From Laguncularia racemosa (taxonomy: Eukaryota > Streptophyta > Magnoliopsida > Myrtales > Combretaceae), in the NCBI GenBank assembly GCA_037954665.1, contig JBBMOL010000021.1, forward strand, positions 7,192,001 to 7,256,000: DNA of 64,000 bases. The letters are read 5' to 3'. The notes beneath the pieces were generated by a model. The model was not told the DNA's origin. It ran no database searches and worked only from the letters and a program-made list of their open reading frames with translations. Within the stretch, counting starts at the first letter, position 1. Each line of letters starts with the position of its first letter. Made by a program: the position numbers and the translations under genes. Shown here one piece after another: positions 1 to 13,560 of this stretch.

Positions 1-654
1 ATAGAGCCAAACTTGGTAAATGATAAGGTAGAGGTATTAGCAAACAGATACATGACGAAATATGACAAAATTGGGTCAGTCGCAATTTCTTGATTTCTGG
101 ACCTTATTTCAAAGGAAACAAGCAAAATTGAAGAAATCAATACCTTTGATAATGAGCTATGCCATTTTTAGGCGAAATTCCTTCGTTTAGTCCCTTAAAC
201 AGTCAAATTTGCTATTTTTGGTAAATTTTATATTACCTATAACTTTTTATAGGAACTTTTATTTTGAGTGTCATTTATGGTGTTGTCTTTGCCTTCTAAT
301 TTTTTACATGTCCTTAAGTTTTAGGCATTTCTATTTTTGGCAAATTTTAGGTGTTTCCATTTTTAGAAAGTTCTTATGTTCTATTTTTTGAAACTTTGTG
401 TTCGCTATTATTTGTATGCCCTAAGGCATTGGATAGAGATGATTATTGAATATTATTGAAATTTTGAGCCGCCATTGCTCTATTTTTCTCCTAAATTCTG
501 GAATTCATAAAATTATCGAATTTGGATGCCAAATATTAAGAAATTCATAGAATTAATTGATATTTGAATGTCGTATACTAGGTATTCATGAATCAATGGT
601 TAGAGATAAAAATTCTACTTAGTCACATCTCACATGTTACACTGCGTCAGTGCA
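1..654. other. Unassigned AT-rich sequence before the integrase relic
   Basis: By position this should be the inner part of a gypsy polyprotein, but no pol motif could be read in any frame. It is T-rich at 200-400. It may be an insertion or strongly decayed element sequence. Confidence 0.3.
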
Positions 655-1190
655 AGAGGTTGTGGATAAGGTAATCATTATTAAAAATAAGATAAAAGAG
701 GTCTATGATCGACAAAAGAGTTGAGCGGGCTTGGAAAGGCAACCATTAGAATTTAAAGCATGTACATGTGAAAGTGAATCCAATTAAGAGCCTACACCGA
801 GCTAGGATGCAAGGAAAATTAAGCCTGCGATACATCAGACCCTTTGAGATATTGGAGAGGATTGGAAATCTAGCATATCATTTGGTGTTGCCCCTAAATG
901 TGTTAAAAATTCATAATGTCTTCCATGTGTCATTCCTACACTGACATATTCTGAACTTAGACCAGATTGCTACTATTGAACCAGTGGTCCTAAAGGAGAA
1001 TCTAACGTATGAGGAACATCCGATTCAAATCTTGGATTCGAAGACATAGAAATTGAGAAATAAGGAGATCGGATACATTAAGGTTTTGTCACAAAATCAT
1101 GGGAGAGAAGAGGCCACTTGGGAAGCAAAGGATGAAGTGAGGAAGAAATACTCACATCTAATCACCAATCTAGGTACGCTTGAATGTTTT
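655..1190 (+). pseudogene. Ty3/gypsy integrase C-terminal fragment (decayed)
   Basis: Reading + frames with frame changes and stops gives pieces typical of plant gypsy integrases: DRQKS and RQPLEFK near 705-755, GKLSLRYIRPFEILERIGN from about 813, then AYHLVLPLNVLKIHNVFHVSFLH. Downstream come LTYEEHPIQILDSKT, IGYIKVLSQNHG and EEATWEAKDEVRKKY, the usual C-terminal end of the polyprotein. In-frame stops show that it is dead. It is followed directly by a polypurine tract and LTR, as expected for the 3' end of the element. The rest of pol is not recognised in the preceding 650 bp. Confidence 0.8.
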
Positions 1191-1221
1191 TAGGACAAAA
1201 CTTATTTTAAGGGGAGCAAGA

Positions 1222-4200
1222 TGTAAAAAACGGAAAATTTCAAATCAAGAATTAGTATAAAGAAAACTCTCAAGAATTACATTAGAAAACGAATAAGAAA
1301 AACTTACTGCATAATAGAATTTGATTGGCGATATGCAAACCAACTAGCGTATCTCATGGCTAAGGAATTTGAAACCTAACCAAACCCCAATGATAGAACA
1401 TCGCTTTAGGAAAAATAAACTTGAATTTAGATATTCAAAAATCCCAAATTCAATTCCCAAAATCTTAGAACCAATTGTCGACATTAGGATTTCCTTCGGA
1501 CTTAAGAAAAACCAACATTGAGCTTGGAAAAACTCAAAATTCGATCCGAACAAAACTTCAACTTAAGAAACAATGAACTACCCTATAATTAGTTTAATGA
1601 AATTCCAAAGTTTAATCAAATCGAACTATACAAAATAGTCAATATGGGTGAAACAAAAATCAGGAAAACATGACCCTTAACAATTCCCATAAGTGGAATG
1701 ACAAAGGAAGGAAACAAGGCCCTATTTAAACCATCAAATAATTTAATCCTAATCCTAAACTTGATCTAGAATTCCCCCCATAAAAGCCTTAATTAAAGTA
1801 CATTTAACCCAAAGAAAACAAAGGAATTAAATAGGCAAAATCAAACTCCAAATCTATCTAGTCTACATGAAGAACCAGCTAGAGTGATTAAGCAACAACT
1901 AAGAATACGACTAAGATTAGCTTAACTAAATGTACAAGTAACTAAAAGCTAACTAAATTTCAACTAAGAGGGAAAAATCTAATTCCTAATCACCCCTAGT
2001 TGCAGATATATCCCCCCAAGATTAGACTTTTTACCCATTAGACAAAGCCATTACCCAAGTAACCTATGCTAATGACCAATGGACATTCTACCCAAGCTAG
2101 CTGTCCAACCTCTGATCTTTCACTCCCTATTTTCCCCACGTAAATCACACTTTCTTCTAGAAAACATCCACACTAAAAGCTCTCAAAAGTTTTCTAAAGA
2201 ACTCCTAAGAATAGCCCTCTAAAAACCAATTAAACACACTACTAGTAGTTACCATCAACCTTCTTCTTCTCCCAACCTTTTCATTTGATTTCACCACCTT
2301 CTGATCACCATGTGAAACCGCCACCCTTCTAGAGAATTAATACAAGGAAATTACTCCCAAGAACTCCTAAAAAATCCCTAAACATTCACCCAAAAATCGA
2401 ATAGAAAGTGAGACTTCCAATCTACCCCTGTTCTGTCCCTATTACTCACCTCCAAGTTCCACCTTCAAATCAAGCCCTCAACCACCTCCATTTGAGCCCA
2501 ATTTTTGGTATCATCAACACCACTCAAGGTGCCATTAAGGGAGCTAAGGATCTAAAGAAAATCAAATCTTAAAGCCACCTCAAGAGGCAATTGAAAGAGA
2601 AGGATCCCAGCACCCCAAGCTACAACGAGTAGGAATCCTTCACTTTCATGTTGATGGTACTTACTTTTCTTGTAATATTTCAATTCCATAACTTAGAATA
2701 GGGTTATATTGCTTTAGTTTTGTAACTTTCCATATATATTAAAGTATATTTAGCTTAGTAAAATATTGTAAATGTAATCTCCTTTCCTTGAGCTTTATAT
2801 ATTGAAGCTTTTAGAAAGATTAATTGAGATCATAATTTGAAGAATTTTTGTGCTTATGGATGTCAAGATTAAAGGGCTAATTGCCCTTGTTAGTGATAGA
2901 GAGTTAGGATGACTACATGAACCATTCAAGGGTAGAAAAATTGGAAAGATGAGCAAAGTGTAACCAAGAACTTCCAAGTCGTGACCAAGTCAATAAGATC
3001 TAGAAATTTATTTATTTCCAATGGCAAGATATCATTAGGAAAATTATGAAATTAAAGATCCTAAAGAAAAACACAAAACCAGTACCAAGAAAGAAAGGTA
3101 TGATTAAAGCATTGGAAAACCTTTATGTTAAATTCTGGAATTTCTTGAAAGAAAATAGAAGATAAACACATCAATCATAAGTCTCAAACATGTTCTAAAG
3201 GGTTAGGATTAATTGCTTTAGGTTAGTGGAACAATTTAGACAAAAAGAAGCCTTAAGCCAAATATACATCTGGTGTACCTAATCTATTTGGACACTAGAG
3301 GAATGTTCTGAAGTCCAAACAATAATAAAAACTTTGGAAATAGAAAGAACATTCAAAACCCTTTTAAATGACTATAAATACATGAAAAAAAATGGATTTA
3401 AAATGAAAAAAGTATGAAGAAAATACTAAGACCTTCCCAAACCGAGAAACTGCCAAAACTAGCAAAATTAGTTTAGGTTAGTTTATGACCTAAACTTATA
3501 AGAATATTTTGTCTTATCAAGTGAATGTCATTTGAGGATGATCTACTACCTAACTATTAGAGACCTTAAGGCGGGGTGAGTGAAAATACAATGATTACTA
3601 TTCCTTGCTTGTGTTTATAATTAACGCACTCACATGTATATAAATATTGGATATATGAATTCAAATTGCATGCAGGGGTAATTTAGGGAATTATATGTGC
3701 TTGAATGCCATGATTTAGTGTAAATTTATCATAATTATACCCAGCTAATTGATAATTGTTTTCCGCTACATTTAGATTGTAGAAATTGCAAGTGTCTATA
3801 TTGATTTGCTATGAATGCCTGATAACTTAACTTAAGATTATTTGGCTATGAATAAAATGAATCATGCATCACGACAGCTGCATGTGAGAAGGCTATCAAC
3901 ATCATACGGTGGTATGGAAATACCTCATGGAGGATGCACTCTATGGGTACACCTTGTCTCAACCTTTGGGAACTAAGCGAAACCTAAAAAATGTCACTCT
4001 ATGATTAAGACCTACAATTTTCCTAATTTGGAAATTCATCGCTTAGGGGTGTTTGACTTGCAAGCCATTCACAATCTATATCCCACGATGGGCTTAGTAC
4101 GTATATATGTATTTTCAAGTCCATTGAAGTGTATTACAGAAATATATATAGACTTTACGAATTGTGTCAAAAGATAGCCCTGGATCACTAGAGCCTAAAG

Positions 4201-4729
4201 CTGACTTATAGTTCATGATTTCCTAACCCCTGGCAACAAAGGGTATTAAATCTATGTTGTACGCAATGCCCGGTAAATTGTATATATTGTTGCATTCATA
4301 TGATTACTCATGCATGACATATGTATGAATTAAATAACTTACTTGCTATTTGTTGTTAGTTTGGTAAGAGGATTTAACTCACTAAGCTTTATAACTTATA
4401 CCCCCATAGACTTCCCTTATTATAGGCACCCATCTAAATAAAGCCTAGCAAATAGATGCCAAAGGTTAGTGTTGGATGTAAGAGGACCGTGGAGGACTAG
4501 AGTGGAGAGACCACTTATATATATGTTTAGTTTAAATTCTTATTTTAAATTTCATATATGTAGCCTGGACTAATGTGTACTAGGAGTATTAATCTTTGAA
4601 CTTATAATTATGTACCTTTGGACTTTATAAAATGTTGTTACTTTAAATTATTATGTATATATCTTTGTATATCTTAAAAAATGTTAAACCTTGATTTTTG
4701 GAATTTTAGATGTGAGTATATCTTGTACA
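1222..4729 (+). mobile_element. 3' LTR of a Ty3/gypsy (Tekay-like) element
   Basis: The LTR begins TGTAAAAAACGG, directly after the polypurine tract AAGGGGAGCAAGA, which follows the integrase relic. A plausible end is ...CTTGTACA at 4729, giving a ~3.5 kb LTR, in keeping with the long LTRs of Tekay-type chromoviruses. The 3' part contains a GGTGAGTGAAAA motif (about 3575) and an AACTCACTAAGC segment (4377-4388) that I associate with the R/U5 part of such LTRs. The left boundary is well placed; the right boundary is an estimate. The 5' LTR lies outside the window, so identity cannot be compared. Confidence 0.6.
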
Positions 4730-4779
4730 TCACAAGGTAAACTCTTGGATAATAGAGGGGTTATCCCTAGGTTTCCATA

Positions 4780-5720
4780 TGGTGTACAACAAAAACTTTG
4801 TGTCCTAAGGGCCCACAAGGCATGATACATGGTCTCCTCATACTCTTCTTTTCTTTCAAACTCAACATAAAATTCTTCCTGATCTACTGGTGGAACTCTA
4901 TCTCATAGCTACTCAGTAATACAACTAAATTATTTACTTCTCTCCATTTTCCCTTAATATATCTACAATCTCTAAAAATGTGAGCACATGTTTCAGTTTG
5001 CACAACAAGCATAAATCATCCTCCCCCATACCTTTTCTAACTAAGTTTTTTTTTTTTTTTTTTTGTGGCTAAGCTACTATGCAGAATTTACCACACTAAC
5101 AATTGCACTCTCAACACTACTGGTGTTTATCATATCTAATCCCATCTATCATCTGCCATCCCATCCACATCCTTGATTATCTCCTTATAAACACTCCTTA
5201 TCTTCAACTCTCCTCCCTTCCTTTTTCTTTAAATTTTTTTCTTTTATCTTTCTCTCTATCCTCCTTGTCTAAAAAAACATTCCCAAACAAGCTCTTAATT
5301 TTTTTCATCAATAGGATATCCAATTTTCCTATCATCCTAAACACCTGGAGCTTACCATGCCTCAACTAATGGTCTTCTCAAATTCCCTCACAATTGGAAC
5401 ATAAATCTTCTTCACTAGTGGGCCATTCTTAAACTATCCACCAAAAACTAAACATTTTGTCCTTTTTTATATAGATCAACATTTTCTCATCTAACCAATT
5501 CAAACTTCCTTTGTTCACCTTTGAGAAAAGTGATCTAAATCTCCTATTCTATCCTCCTTGATCCATACATTTTTTCTCTTGCATAGTTTCACCAATAACA
5601 AGTTTCATTCCGTCTTTATTCTCTAGGCCAACTTTATCATGCACACTTTGTTTCAAGCACAAAGATCCAAGAGCCTAAGCCCACTAGCCTCCTTCCCTTT
5701 CTTAATCTTCTTTCATGCTA
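4780..5720 (-). pseudogene. LINE (L1-type) reverse transcriptase 3' fragment, heavily mutated
   Basis: Read on the minus strand, the segment near 5640-5700 gives ALGSLCLKQSVHDKVGLEN, resembling the conserved LGLRSL..NKALL.KWLWR region of plant LINE reverse transcriptases. Further along, near 4990-5040, LVRKGMGEDDLCLLCKL resembles the zinc-binding (zf-RVT) region with its CxxC. Many stops and frame changes are present. The order of the two segments fits a LINE. The call rests on remembered similarity. Confidence 0.4.
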
Positions 5721-5887
5721 CCTAGTAACAACCCATTCACTTCACTAAATGAATAAAGGGGATAATGGAATTGCAATTATTGTGGAATGGAAAAAGGGAG
5801 GAATGGCTATCGCATTATTTAGTTGAATAAAATGGGCAATAAGGAATAAGCTCGTAATAGAACTTAAAAGACCATATTATTTTTCAT

Positions 5888-6140
5888 CTTCTTTCTTAGG
5901 CATTCTCTCTCAATCTTGCTTGTTCTCTCTCTATTCCTCTTACCCTTCACCTCTCTTTCTCTTTCTCTCTCTTTCGTTATCATTCTCTTCATCTCACTTG
6001 CTCTCTCTCCATACCTCTCATCCCTCACCCATCTTTTTCTCTCTCTCTCTCTTTCTTTTTCGTTACCATTTGCTTTTTGTCTCACCCATTCTTACTCTAT
6101 CCCTCTCATCCCACACCTATCTTTCACTCTCTCTTTCTCC
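5888..6140. repeat. CT-rich low-complexity tract
   Basis: This is almost pure pyrimidine on the + strand, with many CTCTCT and TTTCTC runs and irregular CCCATC/CATACC interruptions. The open frames here on both strands are low-complexity (Ser/Leu- or Arg/Glu-rich) and not genes. Confidence 0.85.
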
Positions 6141-6146
6141 TACTTA

Positions 6147-6475
6147 TGGTAGGTGATGGTGGTGGGTAGGTGGCTTATGATGGTGGTGAGTGATAGTGAT
6201 AGGTGGGTGACGATGGCGTCTCTATGTTGGGTGGGTAACATTGATGGTGTTGTGGTTGGTGGGTGATGATGGTGTTTTAATGTTAGGTGGGTGACAGTGG
6301 TGGTGTTGTGGTGAGTGGGTGATAGTGGTGGACGGGTGACGATGGTGATACATGACAGTGGTAGGTGAGTAGCAATGGTGTCCTGTGTTGGGTGGGTGAC
6401 AGTGGTGATGCTATGTCAGGTAGGTGACAATGATGGATGAGTGGTGGGTGGATTTGGTAGTGGTGCTATGTTGAA
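6147..6475. repeat. GGTGGGTGA-type minisatellite
   Basis: Imperfect units built around GGTGGGTGAC(A/G)(A/G)TGGTG recur about ten times, some carrying the insert TCTATGTTGGGTGGGTGAC. The G-rich strand is strikingly different from the surrounding AT-rich DNA. Confidence 0.8.
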
Positions 6476-6728
6476 GAGGAAGTAAAAAAAAAAAAAGGGT
6501 TAATAAGAGTCTTTTTTCTTTTAAAATTGCAATTCTTAATTAGAAGAAAGAATGGCAATTCACAATTTTAAAGAATTGCAATTCCTAGAAAATTACAATT
6601 CTAAATAATATAATAAAACTCCTCTAAAGAATGGGAGAATAACTCTATTCCCCCAAATGAATAAGTCGTAAATCTTGTTCTTTTCATCCGTATTCCTCAT
6701 GAAAAATCTCCATTCCATTTTTCCCCTT

Positions 6729-7605
6729 TGTCCAAGATGTTGATCGCGATGGGCATTGCTTACATATAGTAATTTACTGTACTTTCCAAAATTAAAGAGA
6801 TTACCACTTTAGGACCCGCCACGCTTAAGAGCTTTGTTTTCCACCTACAAGCTTACCTCTGGCCTTTTCTAATAGGTAGTCAAAATCCTTATTTATCGGA
6901 AAACTAAGTTACTTCCATTCATATTCTAGTTCATAAATAAAAATAAGCTAAATCAATCCCTCAAATCACTTATTGGTAAAATCATAAGTAGCCGAAGGTC
7001 CTTAATGAAGGCATTGGTTTAATTTAACGAATGCCCTTTTATCTACTAATAAACGTTGAAAAAGATTAAGAAGCAGAGCAAGTGGAACTGCGGGCGGCCC
7101 GTATCAATGCAAGTTTTTTTTTTTTTTTTTTCTTATACACATATTGTCCCTTTTCTTTATGATATCGAAACACATACTATTGTATCTATTTATATATGTA
7201 TTTTTGGACCAATTATAAATACATCTTTTTGCCCCATATGTGCTGAAGTTCCTTATTTTTTAAATTGAGTATTTAGATTCTCAAATATGTAAAAAAAAAA
7301 AAAAACATATATTTTGATCCTAGTATAACAATTTTTCCATTGATAAAAATCGTAAAAAAAAAAAAACAAGAAAATACAAAAAAGAAAAAAGAAAAGAAAA
7401 CTTAAGAAATTGCATAAAATCAGAAAAACAAAATTATTTATATTTTTATTTCCTTCGATTTCAGATATCTTATTATACTCAATTTTATTTTCTTTTTTTT
7501 TTTCCTATTCTTATCAAGGATAAAATTCTCAAGCAAAAGTTTGAAATTATGCAATCCAAGTTTTATGAATCTTAAATGCTCAATTTGAAAAATATAGATA
7601 CTAAA

Positions 7606-7661
<56 letters not shown>

Positions 7662-8990
7662 TGTATTTGCAATCAATCCAATATTTATTTAAACTACATG
7701 TTAATACATTTAGAAATAGGACTTATATTAGGTTACATTGTTTGTATATGCTTTCCATATATGCTAAAAATAAATGAAATGTTATGATGACATCTACATA
7801 TCACCTTCATTTTTGACAATTAATCTTGACCAGCATTCAATGATAATCTACCGACAATCTGCTTTTGGGCTTTCTTTAATTTTCGTCCTCTTTTAGGTGG
7901 GAGTGGTTAGAGAATTATCGTGGCAACGGTGTCGGTGAGTATTCTATTGTTTGAGATAGGGATGAAATGTCTCTCAAAATTTTAAGTTTTCTCTTTTAAT
8001 ATTCGTATTTAAAAAGCTATTAATTATCATACTTATCTCATTAAACTTTACTTTTAGAGTTTAAAATCATTAAATGTTAATACCAATTAAAATTTTATTT
8101 ATTAAATTTATTATTTCTATTAATTTTAAAATGATAAATTAACAAATGCTTATTGATCTTAGGGTACAAATGTATGTGATATCTGTGTTGAGATCAAAAG
8201 TTCGATGTGAAAAAAGAAAAAAATAATATAGATTGAGTTAGACATTTTAGACTTTAAACTTAAAATGTAAAATTAAAAAAAATTAAAAAAAAAACATTTA
8301 AACAATGATTTTGATATTATGCCAAAATATCTCCAATAATATTATAAAATAAGAAGAAAAATAGTCATTTCTTGCTAAATGACGGTTTGGCCTCATCAGA
8401 CTCCTGTCTGCTACTAAATCTTTGAATTTCTTTAGACTTTCCACCAAGTCCATTAAATTTTATTGCATCGTCAAGATCGTAAACTAATAATGGTCCAGAA
8501 TTATTTTCATAACTTGGCTTTGTGTCCTCTTTCTTTTCTTCTTCTTCTTCTCTTCATTTATTTATTTTTTTCTTTTAAGCCAAAACCTATTGTACCTTTC
8601 TTCAAATGCTCCTTACTTATCTACTGGCTCCAAAGACTAACTTAATCTACTACTGCGTTCGGCAAATTTTGACAGAAAAAATCAATAATAATGTGTGGAA
8701 ATAAATAAGAAAGAAAGAAAGAAAATAATTTTTTTTATTTCCATATTTGTTTTATGTTACGTAGGGTCTTTGGTATCATCGCAATAAATAAAAATTAAAA
8801 GCAAAATCATGCACACTATAGTTTAGGGATTTGAATAAAGCACCATAAAGATGAATACCCAACGCCAATAGCTAATCTTTTGATACATGAATCTACTTGC
8901 AATGGCATGCTATCTGTAATGTATGGCTATTCAAGCTATAATCAAGTATATATTGTAGAGGAAACAACGTAGTTCTTCAAAATTAGTTAA
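6729..8990. other. AT-rich intergenic sequence with microsatellite, no gene seen
   Basis: It contains poly-T at 7111-7131, A-runs near 7290 and 7350, and a (TA)n(GA)n microsatellite at about 7609-7660. A short open frame at 7056-7268 runs through the poly-T and is not credible. No domain or element end was recognised. Confidence 0.5.
7609..7660. repeat. (TA)n(GA)n compound microsatellite
   Basis: About nineteen TA units are followed by about six GA units. The tract is perfect and probably polymorphic. Confidence 0.9.
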
Positions 8991-8999
8991 TTTAATTAC

Positions 9000-11900
9000 A
9001 AATAGGATGAAGTTTTTTAAAAAGGAAATTAAAGGCATGTTTTAAAATTTAAAAGTTAATTTAGAAGTAATTTTTAAAAATCTAGAAATCGAAATTTCAA
9101 ATTTGATTGCTTTACCCTAAGCTCAATTTTATTGAGACTAATTCAAAAAAAGGTTTGAAAACAACCCCCAAATTGATAAACAAAGTTATTAAGTTAAAAA
9201 GAAAAGTTATAAGTCAACTCAAAGAGTAACTTGGAGGGTTAGGTTAAAAAGAGAGTTTTTAAAGTTGAGTCAAAGGGTAACTTAAAGGTTATGACCAAAA
9301 TTATCGAAATGACCTTTTGCCCTTTATCCAATTACGTTGAGCTCTATATAAAGACAAATCTCTAAAGCTCAATTAGGAGTGTTGAAGTGTTGAAATAATA
9401 AATTTTGAAGATCAATTAAGAAGGATTTCCAAGTTTTAAGGTAAATTTCTCAAAATGACAAAAATGCCCCTATACTCGATTTTATCAAGGAATATCAATA
9501 TTTGGTTTTAAACAATTATTTGGGAATATTAGAATATTAATAAACCTAATTGGAGTTAATTTGATAATTAAAAAAAATTAGAAAACCCTAAGTACACTAA
9601 AGGAGTGACGGTTATCACATGAAAAGAAAAAAAAAAACCATCAAAAGGATTGGTCCTCACAAATCAATCTAGGGTTTAGCATTTTCCATCCCCTTTTATA
9701 CCCTTATGCTGCCACTTCCCAAGGCTTTTAGAGCCTTCACTTTGTCTTCCTCCTAAAACCCTAAGGTAAGAAAATAAAAACCCTAACTTTCTAAGCCTAA
9801 CTCTCTAGTTTTCTTAAGAAATGATCATTAATCTAGTAAGTTTATCTTGTTAAACTTAGAGTGAAAGGTCTTGAAGGCTCATAGAGCTCCCTTAGAGCTA
9901 GGTGTGACATCTCAAGAGTTAAGGGTAAGTAATCATCCACATTATTGAAGTCTAAGGTTGATTTTGATGAGTTAAGGTGGGCAAGACTACTAACTAAGTG
10001 ATTCAATACAAGAAGTTGTTTGAAAGTTGAAGAAATTAACTCCTAAAGTACATTCTAGGTGTCACCTTTAAGAAAAAGAAAGGAAGTGGACAAGTTATTG
10101 AAGTAAGGTCATCAACTATGCAAAAATGAGTGTTTTAGAGTACTTAAGTGTGATTTAATGCATTGTTTAGGTGATTAATAAAACTTGGAGGTTGTTCAAT
10201 GTGTAAACCATGTGTGGTTGCCACCTTTGATGTGGATTTAGGGTTGATTTTGTTAATTTCAAATGTTAAGGGGTTATTAGGTAGGTTAATCTTTGAGCTA
10301 GACAAGATTTAGAAGAGTAGAAATTAGATTAAGATGGAAAATTGCATGTTGGATGGATTTAAGCTTAATGCCACCACCCTTATTGATCCTCCATGTATGA
10401 TTCTTGATTAAAATTGTGATCTTGATGATTTGGACATTAATTTGTGGGTTAGGTGGTGATTTAGGTTATAAATGATAAGTGTATGATGATTGGCATGTTG
10501 AAATTGGTGCAATTAGTGATTAGGCCTGCAAATAAGTCTTTGAATGACATTTTTAGAAAATTTTCAGTATTATATAAGATGTAATTAAAGTGTAATCTAG
10601 GGCTTGATAGGGGCTTACTTGATAATTTAGGATTTAAATAAGTTTGATAGGCTAAAGGTTACATTAAAAGTGGAAAACTGCAAGTTGGAATTTCTGATTT
10701 GAATGCTGCCACCCTCATAGAAAAATTACACTTGATTTTTATTTGATTTGAGTTAATTAATGTTATGTCATATTTGATCAATGATTTTTAGTCAATTTTA
10801 GGGTTTAAATATGCTAAATTTGACATATGATTCATATGGGATGATTTAGAACCCTAAAGTTACTAACTTGATCCATATATGTATGAATATGGTTAAAATT
10901 AATACAATTTCCAGCTTTTTCAACACATTTGATAACTTAGTATGAGTGATTTTGATGCTTGATGAGATGCTTGAGATGTATATTAATGATTAAATGAATT
11001 ACTTGCATAAAAACAATGTAATTTCCAACTAGTGATTTGAAATTTCAAAAAATTTGACAAACATTCATCTTGTTCATTCCAAAAGCCTCTTTTTAATTCA
11101 AAATTTTCAACCAAATTCATTCAAAAAGCATAATAGAACCAAATTTTAGCAAATGACATTTTCACGTATCTTTTTAATTATTGATCTCATTTCCACCAAA
11201 CAAATCTTTAAATTCAAATTACATAAATCCCATATTTGAATCAAAGATTTGAATTAAAAATTGATAAAAAATTGTGTTTGATCTTATAGAATAGAGTAAA
11301 AGTCAAAAGGTGTTTATGATATGAATTTTCAATTTTCTTTAGAATTGACATGTAAAATAGACATTACAAAAATAAAATATAATCAATAATAACAACTAAT
11401 TATTTTAATTGATTAGGCCAAGTCTAATTTAATCCTAAACCAACCTACTCAAGTTAACCCATAAATCGGCCCAAAGTCCATCTCATTAGTGATTTATTCA
11501 ACCTTTATATAAAATTGTCTAATTGGGTTTGTTTGATTGAATTGACTTAATTAATTTAATGATAAGGTTAATTTGGTAGATTAATTATAGTAAAACTTAA
11601 TTAATTCTCATAAGCTATGGGTCTAATTCTAAAATTAATTGGGCTCATTTCCTCTTTAAGTCTCATAACCTTAATGAGTCTTAGTAAAATAAAACACCCT
11701 TAATGAGCTTTACACCTAATGAGACCTAAAACCAAATAAATAAATAAATAAAACTTCTAAATGGGTTTAGTTAGGCATTACAAAGGTTTTGGGCCTAAGA
11801 AAAAGTTATTAGAACATAATGGGCCTAGATTAGATGAATTAAGTATAATGGACCTTAAAGAGCTTAAAATGGATATAATGGGTAAGAATGACTTAACTGG

Positions 11901-13560
11901 GCCTAAGTTAGATATAATAATACACAAGGGGGCCAAATGTAATAAATAGGCTTAGACTAAGTAAATTGGACTTAAAAAATGTAAATGGGCCTAAATAAGA
12001 CATGGTCTTAAAATAATATATTAAATCTATTTGACCTAAAGTGATGAAACAATTAACTTAGATGATTAGGTTAGTTAATTTACTTGATTACCTCAATGAA
12101 CTTAATTCCTCAAGAATTACCTTAGTGAGCCTAATTTCAATATTCATTAAGCTCTCTTTCCTTTAAGGCTCATTACTCTAATTGGCCTTAATAAGACATA
12201 AACTTATGAACCTAGAAACTAAATAGGTGACTTAGAATTAATATAGGCCAAAGCTTAATAGTCTTGACCCTAAATAATCTAAATAAGTAAAAATCCAATT
12301 AGATTAAGGACTAATAGAAATTAAATTATTAAATTGATAATTAACAAGTATAATAGCATGAATTAATTAAATTAATAAGCCTTGAATAATGAATGGGCCT
12401 TAAATAAATGCTTTTTTGGGCCCATAACTAGTATAGGCCTTCATAAGATAAAAGCCTAAGAACCCTAACCCATAATAATAATACTAATAATTAATTATCT
12501 AAATATAACTTACTAACTTATACTTTCTTCTTTTCATTTGCATAACAATTAAATGATTGTGATAATTGGGAATCGGTTTTCAACTCTCGAAGGCCTTCAA
12601 ACTTTCAAGTTCATGGTAACATGTGTATTGTGTGCTAGAGTAGAAATTAATTAAACAAACTAATAATCAAACTGGGCTAAACTAATTACATGTTACTTGT
12701 ACTTGGTCGCTTGAATAAGCAAGTGACACCCTTAGATCAAGATTACAGCTATGGTCATATACCCCAAAATAACATGGTAGATTAAACACTTAAGCCATCG
12801 ATGATAGCATTGTAGGTAGCTAATAAATGAAACCATGTTAGATAACATGCATTGAAATCGGAGAGAAGGTATATCAGGAATCACTCAAGGTTTATGAGAC
12901 TCAATGGATGATATGATATAGTTAAACTATAATTAGTGAGAACTACATAACGGTGATAAAACTTAGATGACTCTACTTTTATGTTTTGAGGTTTTGTATA
13001 TTAATGTGGAGTTTAACTACTCTTGTCATCCCTCAATGACCACTGTAGTGTATTGAACCTCAAGTTCCTTGCCATGTTACTAGAGTTATGAATATTCCTG
13101 TGTTGATTATTTAATTAAGCTAAATTTTATGTTAATTAAATGGTTGCTTGTTGCATTAGAATTAAACCCGGAGTGACACCCGTGTGTGTACTTTTGTTAC
13201 TGTGTGCTAAGTTATTATAGCTCACTCTTTCTTTTTCAAGTATAGATGACTCTCTTATGGACCCTTTGTCCAACATTATGGGATATGACTCTAAGGAGAA
13301 GTTTTAGGCTTCTGTAAACGATGTAGTGAATGAAGAAAATGGTTCTTAGTTTTGGATTGTCTTTACATTAAGGCTTTTAGACTTGTATGAACTATATTTT
13401 AAGAGTTACTTGTGGCTTTATAGACCATTTAAGCCTAGTTGTAGACTTTCATGTGGGCCTAATAGGTCCTAAGACTTATGTTTATGCTTAAAACCTACTT
13501 TTAAAACTTATCATCTACCAATAATAATTCAAATCAAGTAGACTACCAAATGTTTTTATA
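9000..13560 (+). mobile_element. LTR-like block, Tekay-type (probable solo or partial LTR, plus strand)
   Basis: The region has no coding sequence but has LTR-like organisation. The left part has U3-type phrases (e.g. AAAATGACAAAAATGCCCC near 9454). The right end has GAGTGACACCCGTG (13162) and TATAGCTCACTCTTTC followed by AAGTATAG (13216-13245). The same layout occurs at the 3' end of the LTR at 1222-4729. Boundaries are approximate, and no TG/CA ends or target duplication could be fixed. The repeated words GGGCCTAA and AATGGGCC at 11700-12450 suggest internal short duplications. Confidence 0.35.

Larger units (their letters stand above)
5756..6728. mobile_element. Possible TIR element enclosing a CT tract and a minisatellite
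   Basis: The left end reads AAAGGGGATAATGGAATTGC. The right end, reverse-complemented, reads AAAGGGGAAAAATGGAATGG. The inner arms share further pieces, such as GCAATTCCA-type motifs near 6535-6600. No clear target duplication was found, so this is a tentative non-autonomous DNA element. Confidence 0.3.

Noticed and set aside
3380..3440. Possible satellite of A-rich words
   Set aside because: Not periodic; ordinary AT-rich LTR sequence.
5864..6156. Open frames of 73-78 codons on both strands
   Set aside because: They lie in a CT-rich tract, giving Ser/Leu-rich and Arg/Glu-rich artefacts.
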